From the NCBI RefSeq assembly GCF_918797505.1, contig NC_092798.1, forward strand, positions 48,630,985-48,694,984: a DNA stretch of 64,000 nucleotides. The letters run 5' to 3'. The translations under genes and the position numbers were made by a program. The notes beneath the pieces are model-generated. The model saw only the letters and a program-made list of their open reading frames with translations, was not told the DNA's origin and made no database searches. Source of the stretch: Bemisia tabaci. Its lineage: Eukaryota > Arthropoda > Insecta > Hemiptera > Aleyrodidae. Each line of letters opens with the position of its first letter. The first letter of the stretch is position 1. Positions 21,604 through 32,574 of this stretch are shown piece by piece.

Positions 21604-21765
21604 GTAAGGGTTAATTTTGCAACTTCAAGATTGAGTTAAGCTCCTTCATGTACAAAGCGAAAGCGCCAAGTAGTGATTTTGCCAAAATCAAACGCAATTT
21701 ATCCGTCAAACTGACCATCCAAATGCTTGTAAAATCAAATTGAAAATAGAAATCTAATCCGGTTA

Positions 21766-22026
21766 ATTCTGCCGTGCTAAGGAAGAACGCCGTATGAGCT
21801 TTCAGACGTTGCCAAGTCTCCTTCGATAAAAACTGAATTTACGGGGAAAATTGTGAATATTTTCCCCCAAAATTTTCAGATGGTTGTGCACGTAATTTCA
21901 TATATAAAATATCCGAACGTTTCAAAGAAAAATGTGCATGAATTTCGTCAAAAATACATGTTTTGTCAAGGGAAATTTGGCAACTCTCGAATGCTTATAC
22001 GGCGTTCTTCCTTAGCACAGCAGAAT
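21766..22026. repeat. Family E repeat (copy 6)
   Basis: Well preserved. ATTCTGCCGTGCTAAGGAAG at the left mirrors CTTCCTTAGCACAGCAGAAT at the right, defining the inverted ends of the family. Confidence 0.88.
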
Positions 22027-22039
22027 TTTGGTGACGTTT

Positions 22040-22410
22040 AAAGGTAGACACCCGACGCCGACGCCTGCCAATCTCCATACGACGGCTTAACACGACGCTG
22101 ATCGAGGCGTAAGTTTATTAGTCGAACCTGTTTGCTAATTAAGTGGATTGAAACGGCCTGCGAGATGAAAAGATTGGCTCAAAATATGCCGTGGGCGTTG
22201 CTATCCAGAAGCTGAACCAAAGTTGAACGTCTTAATTATTTGAGCACCAATCGAACGAGAGCGAATTAGTTAAAATTGCAGCGGTCTTACTTCACAGCCA
22301 CGGGTTGTCAAATGGATTATAGTATTGGTTTTTTTTTATCACGCGGCTTCTCGTGGCAGATTTAAAAAATAAAATAAAACAATAGATATTTTGATAATAC
22401 CTATTGAACT
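22040..22410. promoter_or_regulatory. Low-repeat stretch with homeodomain-like sites (candidate)
   Basis: Moderate GC, with TTTGCTAATTAAGTG near 22131 and CTTAATTATTTG near 22230. No repeat family or coding frame recognised. Regulatory function is a guess from composition and its intronic place. Confidence 0.22.
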
Positions 22411-22412
22411 AG

Positions 22413-22625
22413 AAGACGAGGGGCTGGTGCTAAAATGGAAGCGTATTCAACTGCTTACATCATGTAATTTAATATGAAGAAAGGTTTAATTTCACATTTT
22501 TATGCTTAAAAATTGGTGAATTTTTCACAAAATATATTTCAAACCTAGATTTAGTTGAACTCACCAATATCTCGATTTTTTCAAAAACTGCTCTTATGCG
22601 TCTGATCTTCCAAGCCACTCGATTC
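22413..22625. repeat. Family P repeat (copy 1, diverged)
   Basis: It resembles 49584-49842 and 41455-41655 by AGACGAGGGGCT at one end and TGATCTTCCAAGCC at the other (inverted ends) and by AAAAACTGC inside. Alignment by eye is weak. Confidence 0.4.
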
Positions 22626-22679
22626 TAATTAACTTACTTTAAAAGCATGGAACACAACTTTTCCGGCAATAGAAAAATC

Positions 22680-23504
22680 TGGGGGCTGATTGATGGAATG
22701 GACAGGCAAAGCTTTAGAAAAAAAAGATAAAAAGGATATGGGAGGGATCCTATTGGTACAAGAAAAGTAGAAATCAACCACGGAGTCTTCTCAGATTATT
22801 TCAAGCAAAATTATAAGAAATGCCATTCTTAAGAATTTGTATTCATTGTGCGCAAATGCAGATGGCTTCTGCTGAAAAAAGCCTCTCAGCGGGTTCATTG
22901 TTAACATTGATAGACAAAGCTATAGATAACGAAGATAAGAAGCATATGAAGGGATTCTATATAGGTGAAATTGGGTGGTTGCGTGGGACAAAGGATATAG
23001 GTAATAGACACAAGAGACTCTTTAGTTGGTCCATCATTTTCTCCTTTAGTCTATAGGAACCACCCAAATTAACCAATAGGAACACTCAATATTCCCTATG
23101 TCCTCTTCGTAGTAGAAATTGCAGCAGCAAGCACTCCCTCAATGCGAGAGAGGCTATAGGAAAACGTGAAATTCTTTGCAGGCGCAAGGATACAACTATT
23201 TCACCTCGAGCGATAATCGGGCGGTATCATGAAAATTGAAGGCGTTTTGAAAAGGTTTCATTCCTTGACCGTGCGTTGTCCAGATAAGAATTGGTCGAAC
23301 CACGCCATTATCATTTTGTCTTCTTTGTCTACAGCTTTGTCTACCAATTTCAGCAATCAGACCCCTGAAATTAACTCCTAAACAAGGTTTAGTTTTTCTT
23401 AGGCGGCAGTAATAGAAATTGCAGCAGCAAGCACTCTCCCATACTCCATCCCATAGCTCCATACTCCCTATGTCCCTTTGTCTATCGCTTTGTCTCTTTG
23501 TTTG
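22680..23504. repeat. Family C repeat block (copy 1)
   Basis: A compound repeat built from GATAGACAAAG-type, ACCAATAGG-type and GGGTGGTT-type words in both orientations. Its core is GGCGCAAGGATACAACTATT (23182) followed by TCACCTCGAGCGAT and AATTGAAGGCG. Other blocks are at 32575-33343, 36106-37250, 42626-43020 and 55578-55812. Confidence 0.75.
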
Positions 23505-23506
23505 TA

Positions 23507-23944
23507 CTCTGAAAAAAAAAAATTGGTAGATTTTACCATTCCTTCACGCGGTATTTCACACAGCGTGAATTCAAAGTCGATTCTGCCAGAATAATGGTTA
23601 CCTGTACCAGTATATAGTAACGTTTACCTTTCTTCCGGCAGAATTGACTCTGAATCGACGTTGTACACTGGAAAGAAAAGTAGCTTGGATCTAGAGTCCA
23701 GACTCTTGAAAACATTGACAAGAAAAAATACTCTTGATTCAATCGGATTTTTGCTTAGATCAAAGGGAAATCCGCTCAATTAAGAGGCTTGGTTCTTGAT
23801 TTAAGCGAAAATCCGATCGAATCAAGAGTACTTTTTCTTGTCGATGTTTTTAAGAGTCTGGACTCTCCATCCAAGCAGTTTTTTTCCCAGTGTATGAAAT
23901 ACATCGTGAAGGAGTGGTAAATTCTACCAATTTTGTTTTCAGTG
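23507..23944. mobile_element. Family Y CACTG-type foldback hosting family A
   Basis: Left part CTCTGAAAAAAAAAAATTGG, TAGATTTTACC; right part GGTAAATTCTACCAATTTTG ending CAGTG. The flanks are TA on both sides (23505-23506 and 23945-23946). The A copy at 23666-23892 interrupts it. It resembles family B in repeating GGTAxAWTxTACC words. Confidence 0.8.
23666..23892. mobile_element. Family A foldback (copy 7), nested in Y
   Basis: CACTGGAAAGAAAAGTAGCT to CCCAGTG, with TA on both sides. Both ends differ slightly from consensus (GTAGCTTGG in place of ACATTGG). Confidence 0.88.
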
Positions 23945-23989
23945 TATGAATTTCAACAATCAGGATCGGAAGAAAACTCGACTAAATCT

Positions 23990-24300
23990 GACACAAGAGC
24001 TTGTCCGCGGCGCGGCGCAGAAGCCGAGGGCACGTTAAAACAGAGGTGGCCGGGCTGTTTAGGTAATTAGTTTCCATTAAAGAGATTATCATAATAAGAA
24101 AACGGATGAAATTAAAATGAGGCCGGGCCGCGTCCGCGTCCGCCAGTGAGCGACGTCAATCTTGACACCTCTCTAAAAGGATAACAGCCTGTCCCGTCCC
24201 GGGTCTGCCCTCAACCCCGACTCCTACGCGGCCAGCGGCTCATTAACTTTGTATCGATATTTTTATAAGCTCCGTCCGCGATTATCTCCGCATCCGAGTT
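23990..24300. promoter_or_regulatory. GC-rich intronic island with TAATTA words (candidate enhancer)
   Basis: A CpG-rich, non-repetitive stretch. The AT-rich core AGGTAATTAGTTTCCATTAA near 24061 contains a homeodomain-type TAATTA site. It contrasts sharply with the repeats on each side, which is the pattern expected of conserved non-coding DNA. Conservation cannot be checked from here. Confidence 0.3.
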
Positions 24301-24302
24301 CT

Positions 24303-24356
24303 GCCGTTCTCGAGAAAAACGACGTATGTAGATCCGGATGTTGCCAATTTTCCTGC
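24303..24356 (+). repeat. Family E repeat fragment (copy 7)
   Basis: Only the left 50 bases survive (GTTCTCGAGAAAAACGACGT). It is cut at the start of the next element, so that element inserted into it or lies at a deletion edge. Confidence 0.6.
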
Positions 24357-24822
24357 CACTGAAAAAAAAAGTTCACTGAAAAAAAAAAAAAAAAAAAACA
24401 CATTGGATCTAGAGTCCAGACTCTTAAAAACATCGACATGAAAAAGTACTCTTGATTCAATCAGAATCTAGCTGAAATCAAGTACCAAGCCTCTTGATTT
24501 AAGCGGATTTCGTTTTGATTCGAGCAAAAATCCGATTGAATCAAGAGTATTTGTTCTTGGCAATGTTTTCAAGAGTCTGGACTCTAGATTCAATGTGTTT
24601 TTTGTTTTCCAGTGTTCGGTCGCATCTACCGAATACATATCACCCCAAGTAGTTCGGTTCGTGTAATCGAACTTGTGCGGTAAAGTGAACTGCCGAACAA
24701 AGTTCAGTCAAAGTTCGGTTACACGAACCGAAAGTTCAGTATGACAAACTGAATATTTGGCATGATATTTGTATGATGGAACACCGAACGTTCGGTTCAC
24801 ATGACGACTTTTTTTTTCAATG
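24357..24822. mobile_element. Family M CACTG-type element hosting family A
   Basis: Starts CACTGAAAAAAAAAGTT and ends CTTTTTTTTTCAATG. The interior right of the A copy is rich in inverted GTTCGGTT and AACCGAAC-type words. No matching 2-bp flank could be found (GC versus CG), so the outer boundary is less certain. Confidence 0.6.
24374..24614. mobile_element. Family A foldback (copy 8), nested in M
   Basis: CACTG, a long A run, then CACATTGGATCTAGAGTCCA; ends TTTTCCAGTG. TT on both sides is the 2-bp target duplication. Confidence 0.88.
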
Positions 24823-24859
24823 CGGATAATTATTTTTTTTAAGACTTGAGAATTTGCAG

Positions 24860-25165
24860 GTGTCTACATTTTGGTGGATTTCATGTGTAAGATGAAACTT
24901 CCCAGAGAATTGCGAGTACGATAATATCCTTGATTTCTAAATTGAGCAATTATTGGAGGAGATATGACAAAATACCGAATCTGCTAGAATAGATGTGCTT
25001 AAACGGGATATGCCGCCAGATGAAGTCACAGGGCGATATATCTTCTCACTTTCAAATCCATATTCTACAATTTACCATACCATGAAAAAATCGTGAAAAA
25101 TACTGCAAAATCGGCTCATTAAGCAGTCTCAGATGAATCAATAAAATCTTTCCTTGCAACTTCTT
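24860..25165 (-). repeat. Family R repeat (copy 1)
   Basis: In reverse complement it parallels 51285-51600: shared words include ATTTTGTCATATC, GACxTCATCTGGCGG and TTTAAxCxxACATATCTxxGCAGATT-like order. No coding frame conserved. Confidence 0.6.
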
Positions 25166-25339
25166 CCTTTTTTTTAAAAAAAAACTTTTTTATTTATACA
25201 CCGTAAGGAAAAGCAACCGATTTTTTGTGTTTCTGGGATGAAGAACCTGTTAGGGTGGTTGACATGTTTTGTTCAAGTTTTCTTCGGGTTGCACTAACAA
25301 AATTTTGGGGTTGAAAATTTACAATATTTTTAAAAGTCA

Positions 25340-25412
25340 GGTGGGCGATCCGCCGGACTCGAACCTGTATCGCATTGTTGGCAACAGTCCGATGAACTAG
25401 TTACCCAAAATT
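25340..25412 (-). tRNA. tRNA-like sequence (pseudogene or SINE head)
   Basis: On the minus strand GGTTCGAGTCC (25355-25365) is a perfect RNA polymerase III box B, and an upstream segment TAACTAGTTCATCGG is a fair box A at tRNA-like spacing. A clean cloverleaf with a paired acceptor stem could not be drawn by eye, and no anticodon is assigned. It is more likely a tRNA-derived SINE head or pseudogene than a functional tRNA. Confidence 0.4.
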
Positions 25413-26100
25413 TGCAACCTCTGTGTGACATCGAGAGCTCCTAGAGTGTATCAGTTACAGCAGGAATCTCTCTTCATCCCCAAATGCCTCAGAGTAACCT
25501 ACGACTTTTGTCGATCTATCAAAAATTTTGGTCCGTCAACCGAGCTCTTTTGGTCGATATGACCGAAAAAAGTCACTCAAAGTAACCCCCAGTAAATTTG
25601 TTTTTTATCAAAGGCAATTTGGCGACATTTAGGGACTTGTGCAGTGTTTTTCCGTAACTGGACAGCGTTAATGTTAGGATGTTCTTACTCACACCATCTC
25701 TAAAGCCCCGTATTTACGTTTTTGTGGTGGTGATCGTGGTCCGAAGCGCGCGCTGGCTCGAAATCCTTCATGATAAGATCGGAACGCGTACTCGACGGCC
25801 GTCCTGGCGGTTTATGATAAAACCACGTATAAAAAGAGAGTTTTCATTGGAGTTAGGTGAGTCTTGCTAAGCAGGGCAGCGTCCTCGGCGAAAACCCCCG
25901 TCAAGGATTACTTACCGATTAAGACTACGTTTATGATCGTTTAAACGCTTAATCACCTCCCACTCATCGTGAGGTTCAAGCAAATTCTTCGGTGTAAATT
26001 CCACCTAGCGGGAAAGACCTATTTTGAAAATAATTTCAATGTTGATATTTTGTCAAATTATACTTTACTAGCTCTACAATATAAAATCATAAGGGTAACA
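25413..26100. other. No gene seen
   Basis: Mixed AT-rich sequence. A weak CpG-rich part lies at 25740-25800. No repeat or coding unit recognised. Confidence 0.35.
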
Positions 26101-26101
26101 G

Positions 26102-26175
26102 GTAACGCATAAGGCATAACGAACGCCTGAGGCGCAAGGCGCGAGAATTCTCTGGTTCGAATTCCTTCCTGGTAA
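26102..26175 (+). other. Possible tRNA-derived sequence
   Basis: ATAAGGCATAACG at about 26109 looks like a tRNA-Arg-type box A and GGTTCGAATTCC (26154-26165) like a box B. Their spacing is longer than in a normal tRNA and the T-arm does not pair well. Possibly a SINE head. Confidence 0.25.
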
Positions 26176-26950
26176 AAAGGAACTATTTTAAAAATAGATT
26201 CTATTTTTTTCTTCTTTTCAAGTTAATATAAAATGGTTTGCCAACGTTTGAGACTGAAGTTTTCAGAACTTAAAAGAGGAAAAATGATGCTCACATCATG
26301 TTCATGCAATTTTTTTGCAATTTTCGGCCAATTATTATAATTTTCTGGGTATACGCAGATATTTTATCTTTATGCGAGCCCGCATTATCTTTAAGGTTTC
26401 AAATGATAAATCAGATTTTTAATTCCCTCAAAACGAAAATTTTAGTACAAACCGGGGGAAAAACAAAGTAACACCAAGAAATGTGGCCCGAACTATACTT
26501 TTACCACCTTAAAGTACAAAGAGCACCTACTAAGGATTGGGTGACGTGTATGTTCAGGTCAGATAGAAACCCTCTTCAATATCTCAACAATCGCGAGGTC
26601 ATTTTCTCTGCGAATATTTCAAGGTTAGGTTAAGTCAAGCAAAATAATTGGAGATAATTTAAGTCAGTTTGAGCCCAAACAGGGATATGTCAGTCGAGAG
26701 GGAAGTGGGATACTGGATTATTAGCGTATCGATTTATCTCAGCCTTTCTTCCGTAGCTAACAGATTGTGTTGAAAACTAGGATTTGCTCCCTCTAGAATC
26801 GATGTAAAATGTGTAAATTTCATTGCCTAATAAGGCAATAAGACAACCTTCCTCCCATCTCTCGTCTCTCCTAACTTTGTCATGCCCTCCCTTACTGATG
26901 CCGTCTTCCTTTTGCGTTCAGTCGTCAAAGGTTGCCATATCGTCACCCAA
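26176..26950. other. No gene seen
   Basis: AT-rich with short frames only. No repeat family recognised. Confidence 0.4.
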
Positions 26951-26953
26951 AAT

Positions 26954-27057
26954 AATGACGAAAGGGCGTATCTCTACTTCCACAAGAGCCCTGAAAAGCA
27001 TGAAATTATATAGAGAATAGAGCTCACGTGGAAATTAAGATACGCCCTTATGTCAGA
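26954..27057. repeat. Family J hairpin (copy 2)
   Basis: TGACGAAAGGGCGTATCTC at the left mirrors GAGATACGCCCTTAYGTCA-type sequence at the right (here with AAGATACG). The loop carries AGAGCTCACGTGGAAATTAA, as in the other J copies. Confidence 0.8.
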
Positions 27058-27059
27058 GA

Positions 27060-28242
27060 AGCGACGGTATGATATATTTCGGAATTATTTTGCGTTATTG
27101 TACTGTATAGCGTAATTTTTTTGAAGTTTCGTCCTTCAAATTTTACTGCATGGAGAAACCGTTTTACGCTAAAACATGTCTTGTCGTGTAAGGTCTTTAA
27201 GTTGAATTTCACGCAAAAACCTTTCTTTGATTTTGGTACTTGGTAAAAATAGGGTTTTTTCTTAACCCTTTCAAACGGAGAATAAAATTGAAAATATTAG
27301 AGATGTAATAGGTAAAAACTTTTTTCACAAAGATTTTTGAATCCAAGCATCCTTGCATTTGATCTCTTCGATCAAGAATATACATGCAAAAGTATGAGAA
27401 AATCCAAGTATTTAACACCCGAAATTCGCAAATCTGGACGATTTTGAAATGATTTTTTCGATTTCTTCGATATAAATAAGAGTCTAAGCAAACGTTTCAA
27501 AAGAAAAAGAAAGAGAGGCTGAATTTTAAGGTATACAAACAGGTTTCTTAAATTTTTGGTCTGCAGAAATTTTGAAAATATTAAGCATATCATATTCGAT
27601 AATATAAAAATCTTATTTAAGGGTAACCCGTCATGTATTACGTCCGAGGCACGAAGCGCTTTCAGAGGGTTGGATCGTGAAGCAGTCATGGGGCGTACCC
27701 CCTAGTATTTCTTTGAAATAACTAATAATAAAGACTGATTTCAATTTACTGAGTTAGATACACCATGACGATCTCATTTTCCAGATATTCAGATTGCTGT
27801 TTTTCTTTTACCGGCGTTTAAGTCTCCGAGGCTTATTATTGGATGGGCTCAATGTCAAATTGGACGGAACTTGACCTCACTAATACTTTCAGATTGTTGG
27901 ATTTTGAGGCTTCTTTTACTTTTGTTTCGAAACCGCTTTGCTTTATCTAGCCTATATATGTTATTAAGGAAAATTTAGTGAAAACACTCATCCTTCACAC
28001 TCTCTCCCTCTCACGGGGTGTTTCATACCACTTGTACCACCTCTGGGCTTTTTTCTCGGTTGTTTTAAGTCGCACGAAGTCAGAAACCGCGAGATTACAT
28101 AATGAATCTACCCCAAATAATTTGAACTTTATGGCCCCCAAAGCCCCTCCCCCCGACTTCCCTAAAGGAAGCAACCACATCAAATTCAGAAAATATATTG
28201 GGGACTTTTGTGACGTAGATATATATCCTTCAACACTTAAAA
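27060..28242. other. No gene supported
   Basis: Mostly AT-rich. Frames of 105-132 residues (27372-27689 minus; 27978-28376 plus) have no domain; the second runs into a family G1 repeat. Confidence 0.4.
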
Positions 28243-28496
28243 ATGGATTGCATTTTGTAAAAAGGAACCAAGAGGATTTCAATGTTGCTAGGATTGTGCA
28301 ACTTACTTTTTTTTGCAATAAAATTACTGGAGTTGTGCGCAATAAAATTAAATTTACAAGGCAATTTTTATCTTGAATTTATAGTTTATTGAGATTAAAG
28401 ATCAAATTGTTTAAATGATTCATTTATATTTTCAGAGTAAAAAAAGTATAGTGACATTGGAATGCTCTTGGTTCCTTTCTGCAAAATGCAATCCAA
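28243..28496. repeat. Family G1 foldback (copy 3)
   Basis: TGGATTGCATTTTGTAAAAA at the left mirrors the right arm ending at 28496 (GCAAAATGCAATCCA). Confidence 0.85.
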
Positions 28497-28499
28497 GCG

Positions 28500-28930
28500 A
28501 AATAGCGTAATGCCCTCCTCGCCCCCACCTCCCCTGACAGAGCATTACGTAATACATAAACAGCCCGATGAGACGCCTTAAAGTTTCAAGCGTCGACGGT
28601 TGAACAAAATCACAACCCTTTCCTTCCAGGTTCGAAACATGGCAACGCCGCCAAACTGGCAGCGCTCAACAGTGATCGCGTGATGAAAATGCATCGGGGT
28701 AGTCTTCAGAGTAAACACAACTAGTTAGCAGTTAGCAGTTGCCAGGGGTTTACTTACCACCACCCGCACCCCTGACACCACCACCCCCACCCCACCCACC
28801 CCCTGTGCGCCGATCACGTGACGCCGCTAATTGCGACAATGCCTCTTTATTGCGAGCTTGAATTTGCGCTACGGGGGTGTGGGAGGGGGCTAGGTGCAAG
28901 GAAGGGGACGCGACAGACACTAATTTCAGG
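28500..28930. other. GC-richer stretch with C-runs, no gene
   Basis: CACCCCC-type low-complexity sequence at 28757-28805 and a CpG-rich part around 28570-28690. It contains CACGTGACG at 28815, an E-box word. Could be regulatory; nothing decisive. Confidence 0.25.
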
Positions 28931-29867
28931 ATCGATTCCTGGTCTTTTTGTATCAGGTCGAATCAATCGCGTTAAACTCATCATGGTTGTGATGCCGTTG
29001 TTATTTGTGAATTTTACACTATCGTGACACCTCGGTTGTCACGATTTAAGTAAAATTAACGTAAAATAGCAGAAAAATAAAACTGTGGACAATTTTTTTT
29101 ATAAAAAAAATCGGACTTGTAAATAGTTTTATTTTAAGAATGTGTGTGGGATGTAGGGAATAGTTGGTGAATGATGCCACTAATTTAACTCTTGAGTCCC
29201 TTTTATTGCATACATCGATAGATGAAGGCTAATCCGAGGATTCCTCGTTGGCCTTTCCTCTCATTTAAGTCTCTTTGCTTCAAATTGGCTTCAGTTCCAT
29301 AGCCTCGTGGTCTTATTCATGCATGATTTACACTTTCATTTTCCCCTATTATCCTAGCACTGCGGGCAAAGTTTAGCAAAGGGAATCGGAGGGCACTAAA
29401 AAAAAGAGGAAAAAATTAAGAATGTTATGGGCTTGCCAAGGGGCTCATATACTTTGTCCTGAAAAAAAACTGATTTCCGTGAAAATTATATAGTATGCAC
29501 AAAATCAAGTCACGTTCGTTTTTACATTGAGCCATAGAGAGGGATGAAATTTGAAACAATTTGTTTTTCCTTTCCGAGTTCATTTCATTCGGTTTCCTGT
29601 CCTTCAACACCGTAAATTAATTTTTAATACACAGATTCGGAAAATGGATAGATCAGAACAACAAAATGTTCATCAAATGTATGTTCATAATCAAAATTTC
29701 TATCTTACAGGGCTGTTATCGAATCATCCCGATAACGTAATCAAGATTCTCTCGTTACTTTTTACTGGTGGTTTCAGTTTTCAATCAAACCATAAAAATT
29801 CTCACGTGGCAAACTTTTATCATGAGTATTTCAAATGACTGATTTTAATTAAAAAAACACATCACGA
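28931..29867. other. No gene seen
   Basis: AT-rich with a short inverted word pair (TATCGTGACACC/GGTTGTCACGAT) at 29020-29045. A 95-residue frame at 29551-29838 has no recognised domain. Confidence 0.4.
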
Positions 29868-30110
29868 AGACGAAACCACGTTTCTCGGTCTGCTACGTTT
29901 GCACACTTCCTGTCATACTTTATTCTTAAGTAAAAAACTACTCAACGTCAATTCTTTAAAATATCCACGATTTCTCCTCTCTGTGCGAAGAAAATCTGTG
30001 AAAAATTCAAGGAATGATGCTGAGTTGCTCTCTTCCAAAAAAATAAAATGGAAGCTGATTTTTAAAAACACAGACAACGAGATACGTGGTATTGGAGTTT
30101 CACTGTCGAT
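29868..30110. repeat. Family I foldback (copy 4)
   Basis: GACGAAACCACGTTTCTCGG at the left mirrors CGAGATACGTGGTATTGGAG at the right. Internal TTCCTGTCATACTTTATT is shared with the 14.3-kb copy. Confidence 0.8.
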
Positions 30111-30283
30111 CAGCTTTGTGTGCAATACTCTTAAAGTAAGTTTTTGGCAAAATTTGTTTCAAAATCTTTCAATGAAAGAGCTGAAAACTTCCGTCGCGAA
30201 TTAGGAAGCGCAACGTCTTTATATCCCCCTCCTGGTGCACTTTTAGCGATGAATCAGGAGCGGAGTTAGTTGAAACGCAAGGG

Positions 30284-30412
30284 GAGTTGAATGTATTCAA
30301 ATCAAAAGGGACGATAGCCATTGTGACCTGGGCCTGAGGTCCATAAGAATACATGCACGACAAGGTTCAACTCACAATTAAAGAAGTTCCCTCTGATTTA
30401 AATACGTTCGAT
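30284..30412. repeat. Family D-like hairpin with a variant stem
   Basis: The stem words AATGTATTCAAATCAAAAGG and (complement) CCCTCTGATTTAAATACGTT differ from family D, but the loop keeps GGTCCATAAGAATACATG. It thus looks like a D-type loop on a different stem. Confidence 0.55.
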
Positions 30413-30414
30413 CG

Positions 30415-30970
30415 CTCCGTTTACCCCAGTCCGCGAGGTAAAAAGGGAAACGCGCACATAAAAATCATATGTCCCCGTGAATTGCGGTGCAATAATTTTT
30501 TATAATGGAATGATGGAGCTACTAAGAGCTCTCAATTGCATACGTTGACGGGGCAACTTGCATGTCCACCTGCTCAAGTTCTCTTTATATGTATGAGCGC
30601 AAGCCGATACGACCCTTTTATAGACACATTATTTCATGTTTACAAACTACAATCGGAGCTTTTTTCATCGCACAGGCGTCTACATGTACACATGTGCGCC
30701 CTCCCTCCTGACCCCGGGGGCATATTGTAGTAATATGAACGACCGGTCGACATCAAAGCCACAAAATTGATGCAAAATGGCATAGTGATAGTTCGATTTC
30801 CTCGACCGGCTATAGTCTGCACTAGGGAGCTACACCCTCTCACCGCTACGCCCCTTCCCGGGCGCTTCGCGCCTTCTGTGGGTTAATTTAGCATAAAATA
30901 AGATACTTATTATTGCCTTCCTCGATAATTCTGACCTATCGTACACTTTACAAATTTCCTCTCTTTCCAT
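30415..30970. other. No gene seen
   Basis: Mixed composition. A CpG-richer part at 30735-30870 includes ACCGGTCGAC. No repeat family or domain recognised. Confidence 0.35.
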
Positions 30971-31183
30971 ACACCGAACAAAATTGATGTTGATTTTACA
31001 TTCTGGATGTAAAAAAAAGTGTACGAGGACTCACAAAATACTGAATTACTCGCGACAGCATTTAGTTTTACATATTGACATTGCTAAGGTAACTGCTGTA
31101 GCGGTTAATTTAGAATTATGTAAGTTCTCGCGCACTTTTTCTGCACCCAGAATGTTAAATCAACTTCACTTTTTTTTCGGTGT
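30971..31183. repeat. Family L foldback (copy 1)
   Basis: ACACCGAACAAAATTGATGT at the left mirrors the right end TTTTTTTTCGGTGT. Inside are ACATTCTGGATGTAAAAAAA and its partner TGCACCCAGAATGTTAAATC. A second copy is at 58411-58628. Confidence 0.85.
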
Positions 31184-31189
31184 AGGAAT

Positions 31190-32020
31190 TACCGAAAATG
31201 AATGAACTGCTTCGCTAAATATGGTCGGTGATGATTTTTTTTAGAGCTTTGTCTTATTTATCTTCAAAAGTAGGAAGTTTGGATGAAGCCATAAACGAGA
31301 AAATTGGCCGAGGAAAAACAGGAAAAAAATCATCAATAGCAGTAATGAGTATCTAACATGATTTTGTACAGTTGTTGACGTCGCCAAGTTAAAACCGCGC
31401 CGCGCATTCTTGCAAGGCCTTTTGAGGGAGAGAAAGGACACTCAGAGTTAAAAGTGCATGCACTTTAGAGAGGGATAGCGCGCACCGCCCAGATTGCTGC
31501 TTCATTTCGATCGTGGAAATGATTGGAGTTGTTGGTCGTTTAATTTTTACACTTAAGAGTATATTAAATTACGGACTCTTTTAAGAGGGTCTTGAAGCGA
31601 CTCGACCCTTTCATGTTGCCACGTTTGACTTAGAAAATGCTTACTGCAAATTCAGCGCAAGGTCCTCCTTTTTACGAGAGATTTTGCAATCGTGAAATAT
31701 CTTAGTGGTCTCTGAGATGCAACTTATGAACAAAGTTGCCATATCTCTGGGGTAGGGTTAAGTATCCGATGCTCCTCGGTGTGTTTTTTGCATATCCGTC
31801 AAAATTGAAGGAAAATGTAACTGAGCAATATCAAGTGCTCCAGCTTTTATGGCATGAAACTTACGAGAAGAATGATTTCCCAAAAGAACATCGAAGAGCA
31901 TGAACAGCCATTGATGGCTTAGAGAAAAAAAAAAGGAGGTTGTAAGGTTGCGGAAGTTGTAATAGACGTTTTTGTCATCGCTTTTCTGGAAAAGGCGGTG
32001 TAGTTAATAGAAAAAAAGTT
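31190..32020. other. No gene seen
   Basis: AT-rich sequence with no recognised repeat or domain. Confidence 0.4.
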
Positions 32021-32024
32021 ACTT

Positions 32025-32485
32025 TATTTAGATTTAAATTATGTTTTGAGTTGAATTAGGCAAAAAAAAACCCGGACGTTGTGGTCCGTTTTTCATACAT
32101 TGAATTTCGGATTTTGCAAGAATATCGACGCCATATTGTACCTACGTACGTCACAGAGTAAATAAGTCTTCTGAATGTTTTAAAAAATGGCCTAATAGTA
32201 AAAAGTCATTTGGACGTATTTCTGCCAAACGGAACTACGTGCATTAAGACAAGGGTCCTGGGACCCATAAGAATACATGAATAACAGGGCTCACGTCATA
32301 ATGCACATAGTTCCGTTTGACAGAAATACGTCCATTCCATATAATTTGAAATCATATTTTGGGTTGAACAAAGCATATCAAGAAAAAAGGACGTTACGAT
32401 CCGTTTTTCATACTTTGAATTTCGGATTTTGCAAGAATCGACGCCATATTGTACCTACCTACGTCAGAGGGTAAACTAATCCTCA
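32025..32485 (+). repeat. Direct duplication of about 140 bp flanking a D hairpin
   Basis: TGAATTTCGGATTTTGCAAG and CGACGCCATATTGTACCTAC occur at about 32100-32145 and again at about 32415-32460, with matching upstream sequence (GGTCCGTTTTTCATAC versus GATCCGTTTTTCATAC). The D copy lies between the two units. Confidence 0.85.
32210..32335. repeat. Family D hairpin (copy 3)
   Basis: TTGGACGTATTTCTGCCAAA at the left mirrors TTTGACAGAAATACGTCCAT at the right. Loop: GGACCCATAAGAATACATGA and AACAGGGCTCACGTC. Confidence 0.88.
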
Positions 32486-32574
32486 AAATGCGACCACCTC
32501 TTTTTTTCTCGATGAATAGACGGAGGATCAAATCATTTTTCTCCAATGCAACAACAACGCGGGAAGGCTAAGAA

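Noticed and set aside
22680..23504. Family C block considered as a protein-coding gene
   Set aside because: No frame is conserved among the five blocks, and repeated words occur in both orientations.
24357..24822. Attempted to assign a 2-bp target duplication to element M
   Set aside because: Flanks are GC and CG, which do not match, so no duplication is claimed.
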